Shown here in pieces: positions 33,933-43,850 of a stretch of 64,000 nt of DNA. This DNA is from Myxococcales bacterium (GTDB lineage: Bacteria; Myxococcota_A; Polyangia; Fen-1088): assembly GCA_022184915.1 (NCBI GenBank), contig JAGTJU010000001.1, positions 620,001 to 684,000 on the forward strand, written 5' to 3'. A program made the position numbers and the translations under genes. The notes below the pieces were generated by a model. That model was not told the origin of the DNA and made no database searches. It saw only the letters and a list, made by a program, of their open reading frames with translations. Each line of letters starts with the position of its first letter. Position 1 is the stretch's first letter.

Positions 33933-36230
33933 ATGGATGCCGCAGCGTGGCTTCGTACGGTTGAGGATTCCGCCGCTCAGGCGCAAAAACGGCTCGAGGA
34001 TCTGGCGACAGCGGTCGGTGAGGTGCGCAGCCGCGACCAGCTCATGCGTGAAGCTGACGAACGTCTGTCGCCCATCTTCGACTCTCAGCGCACGTACCTC
34101 TACGCGCTCGATGCGGCCTCGGGTCAGCTCGTCACCCTGGCGACCGTGGGCAAGGACGTCAAGGAGATCCGGGTGCCCGCTGCCCCGGGAAGCCTCGCCG
34201 GCTTCGTGGCGCTCGCGAAGGTGGCCGTCAACGTGCGCAACGCCTACGACCCTGCCGAGCTTGCGCGCATACACGCCAAGCTGCGCTTCAATGACCACCT
34301 CGACCAGCTCACGCAGTTCACCACGAAGTCCATCCTGACCTTGCCCCTCATCCACGAGGGCGCTTTGGTAGGTGTGGTGCAGGCGCTCAACAAGAAAAAA
34401 GGCCTGTCGTTCATGCCGCGGGATGTGGCCGCGGCCGAGGACGTCACCAAGATCCTGGCCCCCGCCGTCAAGCGCTTGAACGATCGCCTCAAGCCCGGAG
34501 AGCGGCGCGCGGGCAAGTGGGATTTTCTCCTCGAGCGCGGCAGCCTCACCAAGGACGCCCTCGAGGTGGCGCTCAAAGACGCGGCGGCAAACCGGGTCGA
34601 TCCTGCCCGGTACCTGATCGAAAAGGTGGGCGTGAGCCGCGGTGACGTGGAGCGCTCCCTCTGCGAGCACTTCGGCGTCGATTTCTTCCGCTTCGCGGGG
34701 AACGAAACCGTGCCGGCCGAGCTGAAAGCCCGGCTTCGGATCGACTTTCTCAAGAACGTTTGCGCCGTGCCCGTGGAGGTCCAGGGGAGCCGCCTCACGA
34801 TCGTGATCGACGATCCCTCGGACATCATGCGCACGGACGCCCTCCGGTCGCTCGATCCGGATCGCGAGCTGGTGATCCGCCTCGGGTTTCGCGACGAGAT
34901 CTTGGGGTGCATCGAACACTCCTTCGGCCAAAAGCAGACCGGCGACGTTGGCCTCATCCTGAAGGAACTTTCGGCTGACGAGTCGACGGGCGCGGTCGAG
35001 GATGCAGGGGAAGACGAATCGATCCGTGGCGAGTCCGATAGCGCCGTCATCAAGCTGGCAAACCAGGTGATCATCGACGCCTACCGCCGGGGCGCCTCCG
35101 ACATTCACATCGAGCCCAATGGTCGCGAGCGCAACACCACGATCCGCTTCCGCGTGGACGGCGAGTGCGTCAATTACCAGGAGATTCCCTCGTCGATTCG
35201 CTTGCCCCTGGTGGCGCGGCTCAAGATCATGGCGAAGCTCGACATCTCCGAGCGCCGCAAGCCGCAAGACGGCAAGATTCGCTTCCAGATGCAAGATCGC
35301 AAGATCGAGCTGCGTGTCGCCACGATTCCCACGGTCAACGGCAACGAAGACGTGGTCATGCGTATTTTGGCCGCGTCGAAGCCGATCCCACTCGAAAAGA
35401 TGGGGATGAGCGACCGGAATCTTTCGGAGTTGAAGCGGCTCGTCTCGAAGCCCTACGGTCTGGTGCTGGTCGTGGGCCCGACCGGTTCGGGTAAAACGAC
35501 CACGTTGCACTCGGCGTTGGGGTACATCAACACGCCGGATACGAAGATCTGGACCGCCGAAGACCCCGTCGAAATCACGCAGCCCGGCCTTCGCCAGGTG
35601 CAGGTGCAGCCGAAGATCGGCTTCGACTTCGCCGCGGCGATGCGCGCCTTCCTGCGCGCCGATCCCGACGTGATCATGGTGGGTGAAATGCGTGACAAAG
35701 AAACGGCCAGCACGGGGGTCGAGGCCTCGCTCACGGGGCACCTGGTCTTCTCCACCCTTCACACGAACAGCGCCCCCGAAACCGTGACGCGGCTCATGGA
35801 CATGGGCCTCGATCCGTTCTCATTTGCCGACGCGCTCTTGGGCGTTCTGGCGCAGCGCCTCGCGCGCGCCGTATGCCCAAAGTGCAAGGTCCAGCATGCG
35901 GCGACTGACGACGAGTGGGGGGCCATCGCGGAGGCCTTCGGCGAGGAGGGGCTGGCACGACGCGGGTGGCGCCGCGACACGCTTACCCTGTACCACGGCG
36001 CAGGCTGTGATTCGTGTGGGAAGAGCGGCTACAAGGGGCGTGTGGCCGTACACGAGCTGCTCGTGAACAACGATGAACTCAAGCTGGCGATCATGAAAAA
36101 GGCACCTGTCGAGGAGATTCGCCACGCCTCGATCGCAGGCGGCATGACCACGTTGCTCCAGGATGGCATCGAAAAAGCCGTGGCGGGCCGAACGGACGTC
36201 AAACAGATCTTGGCCGTGTGCAGCCGGTAA
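33933..36230 (+). CDS. Type IV pilus extension ATPase PilB/GspE type with N-terminal GAF domain
   Basis: The 765-residue product starts at ATG 33933 with GAGGACGG upstream (ATG 33906 is also in frame). Residues about 20-185 form a GAF-like domain (TYLYALDAASGQLVTLATVGKDVKEIRVPAAPGSLAGFVA). An MshEN-type domain (residues 195-310) and the ATPase follow. The ATPase has Walker A GPTGSGKTT near residue 516, Asp box AEDPVEITQPG, Walker B DPDVIMVGEMRDKET and His box GHLVFSTLHTNS. Cysteines CPKC and CDSC, in the usual PilB/GspE zinc module, lie at about 648 and 692. PilB powers pilus assembly. The gene diverges from the chemosensory operon, suggesting joint control. The GAF domain is an unusual addition. 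Confidence 0.9.
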   Translation: MDAAAWLRTVEDSAAQAQKRLEDLATAVGEVRSRDQLMREADERLSPIFDSQRTYLYALDAASGQLVTLATVGKDVKEIRVPAAPGSLAGFVALAKVAVNVRNAYDPAELARIHAKLRFNDHLDQLTQFTTKSILTLPLIHEGALVGVVQALNKKKGLSFMPRDVAAAEDVTKILAPAVKRLNDRLKPGERRAGKWDFLLERGSLTKDALEVALKDAAANRVDPARYLIEKVGVSRGDVERSLCEHFGVDFFRFAGNETVPAELKARLRIDFLKNVCAVPVEVQGSRLTIVIDDPSDIMRTDALRSLDPDRELVIRLGFRDEILGCIEHSFGQKQTGDVGLILKELSADESTGAVEDAGEDESIRGESDSAVIKLANQVIIDAYRRGASDIHIEPNGRERNTTIRFRVDGECVNYQEIPSSIRLPLVARLKIMAKLDISERRKPQDGKIRFQMQDRKIELRVATIPTVNGNEDVVMRILAASKPIPLEKMGMSDRNLSELKRLVSKPYGLVLVVGPTGSGKTTTLHSALGYINTPDTKIWTAEDPVEITQPGLRQVQVQPKIGFDFAAAMRAFLRADPDVIMVGEMRDKETASTGVEASLTGHLVFSTLHTNSAPETVTRLMDMGLDPFSFADALLGVLAQRLARAVCPKCKVQHAATDDEWGAIAEAFGEEGLARRGWRRDTLTLYHGAGCDSCGKSGYKGRVAVHELLVNNDELKLAIMKKAPVEEIRHASIAGGMTTLLQDGIEKAVAGRTDVKQILAVCSR

Positions 36231-36304
36231 CCTCAACCCTCGGGGGGCAAACGACGATGTCGAAGTAGGTACCACGATGTAGCAGACTCTGTGCAAGGGC
36301 CATC

Positions 36305-36333
36305 GGGCACGAACGTGTCGCTTCGACGTGCCC
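36305..36333. other. Inverted repeat upstream of the first dual kinase
   Basis: GGGCACG (36305-36311) is the reverse complement of CGTGCCC (36327-36333), with a 15-base loop, in the 161-base gap between the PilB-type gene and the dual kinase. There is no T run after it. It could be a terminator, an RNA element of the kinase leader or an operator. Confidence 0.3.
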
Positions 36334-36391
36334 AGCATCAGTAAGCCGCGCAAGCGGTCGATGAAAAGGGAAGGGGGCGTGCGCTGAAAAA

Positions 36392-39340
36392 ATGAAGACG
36401 GCAGCTTCCACAGCTCCGGCCAGCAAAGGCGAACCCCGGAAACTCATGAACGCGGACGAGTTCCCGCGAAAATTTGGACCCTACATCCTGCTCAAGCCGC
36501 TGGCTCGGGGCGGGATGGGTGCGCTTTATCTGGCGCTTTCGGGCGAGCGCAGCATGGAGAAGCTGTGCGTGATCAAGACGGCCCTGCATCACCTGGCCGA
36601 CAAAGGGTACCTGCAGCGCTTCCGTGACGAAGCGAAGGTGGTCGTGAGGCTTTCGCACGGCAATTTGGTCTCCGTCTTCGATGCCGGACAGATCCAGGGC
36701 GAGCTCTTCCTGGCCATGGATTTCATCGAAGGCAAGGATCTGCGCGCGGTGTGGAACCGCTGCGCGCAAAAGGGCATCGCGTTCCCTGTGGACGTGGCCG
36801 TGCACATCACGAAGGAGCTGGTGCGGGGGCTCGGCTACGCCCACTCGTTCGGCGGGCTCAACCTGGTTCATCGCGATGTCTCGCCGCCCAACTTGCTGCT
36901 TTCGTACTCGGGCGAGGTGAAGCTCACCGACTTCGGGTTGGCTTCGTCCACGTTGAAGCTCGAGAAGACCGCCCCGGGCGTGATTTACGGCAAAGTCAGC
37001 TACATGGCCCCGGAGCAGGCGCGCGGGGAGGGGCTCGACGGGCGCGCCGATCTCTACGCTGCCGGCGTGATGCTGTGGGAACTGCTCACGGGGCGGCAGC
37101 TCTTTCCGGCCTCCACGGGCCTCGCGGGGCTGGGGGGGGAAGATGATTTGCTCGAGCGGGTGCGTCACCCCCGGGTCGCGCCGCCTTCGCAGAAGACCTC
37201 TCGCGTTCCCGCCGAGCTCGACGAGATCGTGCTCAGGGCCCTCGCTGCGGAGCCCGGTCAGCGCTACCAAAGCGGAGAGGAGTTCCGCTCGGCTCTGGCG
37301 GCGTTTCAGGCCAAGACCAGCCCCTCGACCGATGGTGAACACGTGGCTGCCTTCCTGCGCCGCCTGTTCGGCGACGAGATCGGCAAGGAAAAGCGCGCCC
37401 GTGAGGCTTTGCAGGTCTCGGGGGCGGCGCTGCTGCCCAAGGTGGGGACACCCATGGCGCCGCGTCCCCCCGAACCCGGGGACGACTTCGACGCTCCAAC
37501 CCCGGCTTTGGTGCGGCGCAAGGGTTCGACCGAGCACATGGACCCCTCCCGCCCGCCGGGAGAGCGCACGCCGCCTCCGAGCCCCGGGGCCAGCCGGCAG
37601 CCGCCCCAGCGCACGGGCGAGACCCGCGCGATCGCAGGGCCGCGTCCCACGCCGCCTCCCGAGTCTCTGTCCCAAATCGTGGGTACGGTACTGGGCGGCC
37701 GTTACCGGATCCTCCGCCTTTGTGGTGAGGGGGGCATGGGCAGGGTGTACGAAGCGGAACACGTCGAAATCGGCAAGCGGGTCGCCGTCAAGGTTCTGCA
37801 CCCGGCTTACACACGTACGCCCGACGTGGTCGAGCGCTTCCGCCGTGAAGCACGGGCCGCTTCGCGCATTGGGCACGCGAACATCGTGAACGTGACGGAT
37901 TCAGGAACGACCGATGACGGTTCGTTCTTTTTCGTCATGGAGTACATCGAGGGGTCGGAATTGGGCCTGCTCATCCACAAAGAAGGCCCGCTCGCGGTGA
38001 AGCGGGCGTTGCGCATCGCCGACCAGATCTGTCAGGCGCTTCAGGCCGCTCACGACGCGGGCGTCATCCATCGGGATCTCAAGCCCGAAAACGTGCTTCT
38101 CGTCGCGCGGGAGGGGCGCCCCGATTTCGTGAAGGTGCTCGACTTTGGCATCGCACGGGTGGCGGAAGTGGAGGACTCGACCCATCAGGCCGGCCGCAGG
38201 TTGACTCGACCGGGCGTGGCGATGGGGACCCCCGAATACATGGCGCCCGAGCAAGCGGCGGGCAAGTCGGCCGACGCACGCTCGGACATCTACGCCGTGG
38301 GTTCGATCATCTACGAGATGCTGACCGGCACCCCGCCTTACGAGGGGGACAACGTCATGGAGGTGCTGCACAAGAAGGCCACGGAGTCTCCCGTGCCCCT
38401 GCGACAGGTGCGGCCCGACGTTCCCGTGACGGTCGAGGCTCTCGTCGATCGGGCCATGGCGCGCCATGCGGACGAGCGCCCCCAGAGCATGGCCGCCTTC
38501 GCCGCCGAGATCGGCCTCGTGTTGGAGGCCTTCGTGGGGCGCCGCACACCCACCGAGGTACGGCCCGTTCGCAAGGAGACCGGCTTTTTCGTGGGGGCGA
38601 TCGAGCCGGTCACGGGTTTGTCGTCCCTGGGGCTGTCGCGTCGCTCGACCTTGATGGCGGCCGGCGCTCTGGCCGTGGTGGGGCTGCTCGTGGTGGTCAA
38701 GGTGGCGACCGTGAGACCCGGAAGCCCCGTCGCTGCGGGCAAGTCCCTGCCCACGCGCGTGGTCACGGTGCCGCCGCCCGTGCCGGTGGTTCCTGCCGTG
38801 CCGGAGGCCGAACCGGCCCCCGCAGCTGCGCCCGAAGCCGTGCCTGGTGGCCCCGCCGACGAATGGAGCCTCGCCACCCAGGAGCAAGGCACGGCCGAAG
38901 GTGAAGAGACGGCCTTGGCGCCCGAGGACCTGGAAGTGCAGATTGCCGTGGGGGACGCCCCTCGCCGCCGCCGCTCGTCGACGGTCGCCGCGCGTGACCT
39001 CCTGGAAGAAGGACAGCGCATGCTCCACGCCCAAAAGTATGACGACGCGAAGCGCGCCTTCGAGAAAGCGGCGCGCACGCATGCCGTCCGCGGCCGGGCC
39101 CTCCTGGGCATGGGGCAGATCGCTTTTCAGCAGCAGGACTACGAGGAGGCGGTGCGCATGGCGAAGCAGGGGGCCAGTGCAGGCGCGGGTGTGAGCGCTC
39201 ACGTGCTGCTGGGTGATGCCTTCTTCAAGCTCAAGGATTTTCCGTCTGCCAAGAAGGCCTACAGCGACGCACTCAAGCTCGACCCAGACAACAAAGCGGC
39301 ACGCAGCAACCTCGAGTCCACCGAACGGAGGTTGCCATGA
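36392..39340 (+). CDS. Dual Ser/Thr protein kinase with C-terminal TPR region
   Basis: The 982-residue protein contains two Hanks-type kinase domains. The first (residues about 28-300) has Lys62 in [11 protein letters not shown] at 160-167 and DFG at 180-182; the usual Lys of HRDLKPEN is replaced by Ser, a form common in myxobacterial Pkn kinases. After a Pro-rich linker the second (residues 433-700) has [12 protein letters not shown] near 558 and DFG near 582, all canonical. A membrane helix ([21 protein letters not shown], about 755-780) leads to an extracytoplasmic TPR-like region ([28 protein letters not shown], then [34 protein letters not shown]). Substrates are unknown. A paralogue follows 68 bases downstream. 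Confidence 0.92.
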   Translation: MKTAASTAPASKGEPRKLMNADEFPRKFGPYILLKPLARGGMGALYLALSGERSMEKLCVIKTALHHLADKGYLQRFRDEAKVVVRLSHGNLVSVFDAGQIQGELFLAMDFIEGKDLRAVWNRCAQKGIAFPVDVAVHITKELVRGLGYAHSFGGLNLVHRDVSPPNLLLSYSGEVKLTDFGLASSTLKLEKTAPGVIYGKVSYMAPEQARGEGLDGRADLYAAGVMLWELLTGRQLFPASTGLAGLGGEDDLLERVRHPRVAPPSQKTSRVPAELDEIVLRALAAEPGQRYQSGEEFRSALAAFQAKTSPSTDGEHVAAFLRRLFGDEIGKEKRAREALQVSGAALLPKVGTPMAPRPPEPGDDFDAPTPALVRRKGSTEHMDPSRPPGERTPPPSPGASRQPPQRTGETRAIAGPRPTPPPESLSQIVGTVLGGRYRILRLCGEGGMGRVYEAEHVEIGKRVAVKVLHPAYTRTPDVVERFRREARAASRIGHANIVNVTDSGTTDDGSFFFVMEYIEGSELGLLIHKEGPLAVKRALRIADQICQALQAAHDAGVIHRDLKPENVLLVAREGRPDFVKVLDFGIARVAEVEDSTHQAGRRLTRPGVAMGTPEYMAPEQAAGKSADARSDIYAVGSIIYEMLTGTPPYEGDNVMEVLHKKATESPVPLRQVRPDVPVTVEALVDRAMARHADERPQSMAAFAAEIGLVLEAFVGRRTPTEVRPVRKETGFFVGAIEPVTGLSSLGLSRRSTLMAAGALAVVGLLVVVKVATVRPGSPVAAGKSLPTRVVTVPPPVPVVPAVPEAEPAPAAAPEAVPGGPADEWSLATQEQGTAEGEETALAPEDLEVQIAVGDAPRRRRSSTVAARDLLEEGQRMLHAQKYDDAKRAFEKAARTHAVRGRALLGMGQIAFQQQDYEEAVRMAKQGASAGAGVSAHVLLGDAFFKLKDFPSAKKAYSDALKLDPDNKAARSNLESTERRLP

Positions 39341-39408
39341 GCGCCGAGGAAACCATCGCGCCGCTCGAGGGGCCGGTGTAATGTAGCGCAAGGCCCTCGT
39401 CTCCCTCC

Positions 39409-42099
39409 ATGACGGCTCGATACCCCAGGCGTTTCGGAAAGTATCTGCTGCTCAAGCCGTTGGCCAAGGGCGGGATGGGTGAGATCTACGTGGCCGCAGG
39501 CGGCGAGATCGGCGGCTTCGAAAAGCTGTGTGTGATCAAAAAAGTGATCGCCGAGAAGGCCGATCGCTCGAAGTCCATTCGCTTCCTCGACGAGGCCAAA
39601 GTGGTGCTTCGGCTGTCGCACTCCTGCCTCGTGACCACCTTCGACGCGGGGGAGGTGGAGGGTGAATTCTACATCGCCATGGAGCTCGTCGAGGGAAAGG
39701 ACCTGCGCGATGTGTGGAATCGCTGTGTGCGCACGCGCCAGCGCATTCCGCTCGACGTCGCGTTGCATGTGGTGCGCGAGGTTGCGCGGGCACTCTCCTA
39801 CGTACACGCCTACGGCAAGCTGAAGCTCGTGCATCGGGACGTGGCGCCTCCCAACATCCTTCTGGCGTACGTGGGCGACGTGAAGCTCACCGACTTCGGC
39901 CTTGCGCGCAGTGTGCTCAAACAAGAGCAGACGGCCCCCGGGGTGGTCTACGGGCGGGCGGCTTACCTGGCGCCCGAGCAAGCGCGCGGTGAGGTCGCCG
40001 ACGCCCGGACCGATGTGTACACCCTGGGCATCGTGCTCTGGGAGCTCCTGACGGGTCAGCAGTTTCTGCAGATCTCGGGGCTGGATCCGGCCACGGCCCT
40101 CGCGATCGTACGCCACCCGCAACTGGTCAAGCCCTCCACCCGCGCCAGCTGGATCACACAAGAACTCGACGACGTGGTGCTGACGGCGCTCGCGCCCGAT
40201 CGAGAGAAGCGGTTTCAGTCCGCCGACGAGATGCGGAAGGCGCTGGGCGACGTGATCGCCAGCATCGCGCCTCGGTCGGGGGCGGATCGCATCTCCGAGT
40301 TCATCGAGGGCATCTATGCCGACGTCATCGCCCAAGAGCGCGAAGAGCGTGAGCGCTTCCTTCAGGACGTGATCCCCACGTTTCGTGGGCGCCCCGAGAC
40401 CCGCCCCGTGCCGCCGCCGCCCCGGCCTGCCCCCCCCGCCGCAGCGCCCGCAAGCGCGGGGGAAGATTCGGCCACCCTGCCACGGGTGAGGGTGGGTCGG
40501 ACCGACAGCGAGGTCCCGGCGCGCAAGCGGCCGAGCGCCGCGCGTCCGGCAGCGGCTCCGGCGCGCAAGGGCCTGGGGGGCGTGCCTTTACCGGGCTTGC
40601 CGCCCTCGCCACCGCCCGGTGCCGGCAACGCCGCCCGCGGCCACGGCGATCTGCGCAGGAGTGATCCCTCATCCATCGAGGGTGCGGTCGAATCGCGCCA
40701 TGCCTCCGAAGATCCCTCGCGGGCCTTCTCTCGCGGCTTCGTGGGACGCATGCTCGGTGGACGTTACCGGGTGATCGAGTCCATCGGCGAGGGGGGGATG
40801 GGGCAGGTCTTTGCGGCCGAACACATCGAGATCGGCAAGCGCGTCGCCGTGAAGGTGCTCCAGCCGGCCTGTTCGGGACGGCCCGATCTCGTCGAACGGT
40901 TTCGCCTGGAAGCCCGGGCGGCTTCGAAGATTGGGCATCCGAACATCGTGGACGTCACGGACCTCGGCACCACCGAAGAGGGCCTGGTCTACTACGTCAT
41001 GGAGCAACTTCAGGGCGTGGATCTGGCCGAGGTGCTCGCGCAAGAGCGCACGGTGGAGCCGGCGCGGGCCGTGCAGATCACCATCCAGATGTGCCAGGCC
41101 CTCCAGGCGGCTCATCAAGCCGACATCATCCACCGCGACCTCAAGCCCGAAAACATCTTTTTACAGCCTGGAGGACCGCAAGGCGATCGGGTCAAGATCA
41201 TCGACTTTGGTCTCGCGCGTAGCCTCGAGGCGTCGGCCGTAGGGCAGAACGGGCGGCCGCTCACAAACCCGGGAACGCCGATCGGAACTCCGGAGTACAT
41301 GGCGCCAGAGCAGGCGGATGGACATCCCGCGGACGCGCGCTCGGACATCTACGCGGTGGGCGCTATCTTGTACGAGATGGTCACGGGCTACCCCGCCTTC
41401 GCGGGCCGCGGTTACGCAGACGTGCTCGTCAAAAAGACCCGTGAAAAGCCGCGATCTCCCCGAGAGCTGCGCCCCGAGATGTCGAAGGAGCTCGAGGACG
41501 TGGTCATGTGGGCGCTGGATCGAGATCCGGGCCGGCGGCCCCAGAGCATGGCGCAGCTCGAGTACGCGCTCACCAAGATCGCTCGTGGCCGCGGTCAAGC
41601 GGTGGCGGCGCTCCTGGGAATCGAGGCGGGCGAGGGCCCCACACCGCCGCCCAACGTCGTGACGCCGCAGCCCTTGGCGGGCCTGCCGCCGCGCCGCAAA
41701 GAAGCCGTTCCCCGTCCCCGGGCCGAGGTCGAGCGCGGCGGGGGGAATCTCCTCGACGTAGGCGACCTGACCGTGCCGGCGGCCACGCTGTTCCCCGAGT
41801 TCGCTGAACCCGGCGCGGGCGTGACCGTGGAAGAGTTCCCTCCCGTGGCACCGTTCGAAAGTGCGGCGTCCCTTCCGCCTGTGCCCCGCGCTGCCTCCTT
41901 CGCAGAGCGCTCGGGGTCTCCGCCCGGACCTGCGCTCCATGGCCTCTTGGCCGCGCCGAGCGTTGGTCAGGCCTTTTTGGCGCGGCATGGAATTCACCCG
42001 CACCAGGAGGCCAGCAAGGCGCTCGTTTGGAAGAAAGTGGCCCTGGGCGGCGCCGCGGCCTTGGCCCTTGCGCTGCTTTTCAAGCTCCTGGTTGGTTAG
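39409..42099 (+). CDS. Dual Ser/Thr protein kinase with C-terminal tail anchor
   Basis: The 896-residue protein is a paralogue of the upstream dual kinase. Kinase 1 (residues 8-280) keeps Lys44 (CVIK) and DFG (162-164) but has HRDVAPPN, again without the usual Lys. After a Pro/Arg-rich linker, kinase 2 (residues about 449-720) has [12 protein letters not shown] near 574 and DFG near 598, so it looks fully active. The C-terminal part is a Pro/Glu-rich linker ending in a hydrophobic segment (VALGGAAALALALLFKLLVG), which would anchor the protein to the membrane by its tail. It lacks the TPR part of its neighbour. The ATG start lies 68 bases after the upstream stop, so co-transcription is likely. 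Confidence 0.92.
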   Translation: MTARYPRRFGKYLLLKPLAKGGMGEIYVAAGGEIGGFEKLCVIKKVIAEKADRSKSIRFLDEAKVVLRLSHSCLVTTFDAGEVEGEFYIAMELVEGKDLRDVWNRCVRTRQRIPLDVALHVVREVARALSYVHAYGKLKLVHRDVAPPNILLAYVGDVKLTDFGLARSVLKQEQTAPGVVYGRAAYLAPEQARGEVADARTDVYTLGIVLWELLTGQQFLQISGLDPATALAIVRHPQLVKPSTRASWITQELDDVVLTALAPDREKRFQSADEMRKALGDVIASIAPRSGADRISEFIEGIYADVIAQEREERERFLQDVIPTFRGRPETRPVPPPPRPAPPAAAPASAGEDSATLPRVRVGRTDSEVPARKRPSAARPAAAPARKGLGGVPLPGLPPSPPPGAGNAARGHGDLRRSDPSSIEGAVESRHASEDPSRAFSRGFVGRMLGGRYRVIESIGEGGMGQVFAAEHIEIGKRVAVKVLQPACSGRPDLVERFRLEARAASKIGHPNIVDVTDLGTTEEGLVYYVMEQLQGVDLAEVLAQERTVEPARAVQITIQMCQALQAAHQADIIHRDLKPENIFLQPGGPQGDRVKIIDFGLARSLEASAVGQNGRPLTNPGTPIGTPEYMAPEQADGHPADARSDIYAVGAILYEMVTGYPAFAGRGYADVLVKKTREKPRSPRELRPEMSKELEDVVMWALDRDPGRRPQSMAQLEYALTKIARGRGQAVAALLGIEAGEGPTPPPNVVTPQPLAGLPPRRKEAVPRPRAEVERGGGNLLDVGDLTVPAATLFPEFAEPGAGVTVEEFPPVAPFESAASLPPVPRAASFAERSGSPPGPALHGLLAAPSVGQAFLARHGIHPHQEASKALVWKKVALGGAAALALALLFKLLVG

Positions 42100-42185
42100 G
42101 CCGCCCGTCGCCGCACGGCGGCCGACTGACCGGAGGGCGGGCTCGCGAAAGCTTCGTTTGACTGCGCAAATCCTGCGCGTCAGAC

Positions 42186-43676
42186 TTGGCCCCCGTGATC
42201 TCCTCGGTCCCGCTGGCCGGTTCCCCGAAGACATGCGCGGGGATCGCGGCAACCACCTTGCTCGACGCGATGGCCGCACCGGCGTTCGTTCTCGACCTGG
42301 TGGGCTCGTGCCTGCACGCGAACCCACGGGCGAGGGCCCTTTTGCCCCACGTCCTCGAAGGCGGCGATCGGAGCGTGCTCGACTGGTTTCCCGGCAGCGG
42401 GGCCGCTGCCTTTCGTGCGGCGGTCAAGGCGTTCGAGACAGGGCAGAAGACCCACGTCGTCTTCGAGGGGTCCTTGGCGCCCTTGCCCGGTTCTTTTGCG
42501 ATGGAGTTCATCCGCGTGCCCGAAGCGGTGGTCGTCGTGCTGCGGCCCTCGCCCGAGGGAGTTCCGCGCGCGCCCTCCGAGGACGAGCGGTTTGCTTCGC
42601 TTGCCGATGCCATGCCACAGCTCGTATGGACGGCCTTGCCGGACGGGTCGGTGGATTACTACAACGGCCGCCGGGAGGAGTACGAAGGCCTCAGACAAGA
42701 CGAAGAGGGGCAATGGAAGTGGGGCGCGGTGGTTCATCCCGATGATCGCGAGGCCACGGTCGAAGCGTGGAAGGCCGCCAACGAAAGTGGGGCCGGCGTC
42801 TACGAAATGATCCACCGCCTCAAGCGCGCATCCGGCGCCTACGAGTGGCATGTCAGCAGGGCTCACGCGGCCCGCGACACATCCGGCAGGGTGGTGCGTT
42901 GGTACGGCACGGCCACCAACGTGCAGGACCTGCAGGGGGCGCTCGTGCGTGCTCAGGAGGCCCGTGCGGACGCCGAGCGGGCCACACACTTCGCCCAGGT
43001 GTTCGTGGGCATGCTGGGCCACGATCTGCGTAACCCCCTCAGCGCCATCAAGACGGGCGCACAGCTTCTCCGACGGCAACTCGAAGAAGAAAAACACCGG
43101 CGTACGGCCTCGCGGATCGAAGCGAGCGCCAGCCGTATGGCGGAGATGATCGACCAGCTCCTCGACTTCACGCGCATCCGCCTCGGATCCGGCTTACAGA
43201 TAAGGCCCACCACGCTCGCGCTCGAGCCGCTCGTGAGGCAGATCGTGGACGAGGTCCAGAGCGCACACGGCCACGTGCGTTTCGAGGTGAGCGCCCGCGG
43301 CAATCTCGAAGGACACTGGGATGGCGACCGGCTGGCCCAGGTGTTCTCGAATCTCCTGGCGAACGCGGCTCATCATGGCGAGCCCGATCCGGCGCCGCAG
43401 GTGTGGCTAGAGGGCCTGGAGGCGGAGGGTGTCACCCTGCGGGTGTGGAACGCGGGGCAGATCCCCCCCGAGGTGGTGCGGGAGCTCTTCGCGCCGTTTC
43501 GCGGAAGCCTCCAGGCGGGCCGGCGGGGGCTGGGGCTGGGTTTGTTCATTTCCCGCGAGGTGGTGAGTCGCCACGGGGGCACGCTCGAGGCCCGGTCCGA
43601 GGCGGGGCAGGGCACCACGTTCACCTTGCGCTTGCCTCGTAGCCCTCGCGCGCCGCGCGAGGGTGGTCTCGGCTGA
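42186..43676 (+). CDS. PAS-domain sensor histidine kinase
   Basis: The 496-residue protein has no signal peptide or membrane helix, so it is probably cytoplasmic. Two PAS-like modules lie at about residues 25-120 and 135-255; the second has PQLVWTALPDGSVDYYNGRREEYEG and the PAC-like VYEMIHRLKRASGAYEWHVSRAHAARDTSGRVVRWYGTATNV. A HisKA domain with GHDLRNPLSAIK supplies the phospho-accepting His, and the HATPase has FSNLLANAAHHGEPDP and GLGLGLFISREVVSRHGG. The N box is slightly degenerate (NAAHHG). No partner regulator is adjacent, so its target is unknown. It follows the dual kinases on the same strand after 86 bases. Confidence 0.9.
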   Translation: MAPVISSVPLAGSPKTCAGIAATTLLDAMAAPAFVLDLVGSCLHANPRARALLPHVLEGGDRSVLDWFPGSGAAAFRAAVKAFETGQKTHVVFEGSLAPLPGSFAMEFIRVPEAVVVVLRPSPEGVPRAPSEDERFASLADAMPQLVWTALPDGSVDYYNGRREEYEGLRQDEEGQWKWGAVVHPDDREATVEAWKAANESGAGVYEMIHRLKRASGAYEWHVSRAHAARDTSGRVVRWYGTATNVQDLQGALVRAQEARADAERATHFAQVFVGMLGHDLRNPLSAIKTGAQLLRRQLEEEKHRRTASRIEASASRMAEMIDQLLDFTRIRLGSGLQIRPTTLALEPLVRQIVDEVQSAHGHVRFEVSARGNLEGHWDGDRLAQVFSNLLANAAHHGEPDPAPQVWLEGLEAEGVTLRVWNAGQIPPEVVRELFAPFRGSLQAGRRGLGLGLFISREVVSRHGGTLEARSEAGQGTTFTLRLPRSPRAPREGGLG

Positions 43677-43850
43677 TACGCGCGGGTGCCTTGACCGAAG
43701 GCGGCGTGGGGCTCGTGTGACGAGCCGGGGGGCATGTGCCGGGGAACGGCTGTCGCCCGGCGTGGTCCGCTGCTTGCTTTGTCATGGCTGGGGCGTTCAG
43801 GCGGACGAAGGCCCCACCTGCGACGTGGGCGATGGATCAAGGAGGCGGCG

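Noticed and set aside
33837-35762. 641-codon minus-strand open frame opposite PilB
   Set aside because: It lies entirely antisense to a clearly conserved ATPase with Walker motifs and shows no family motif.
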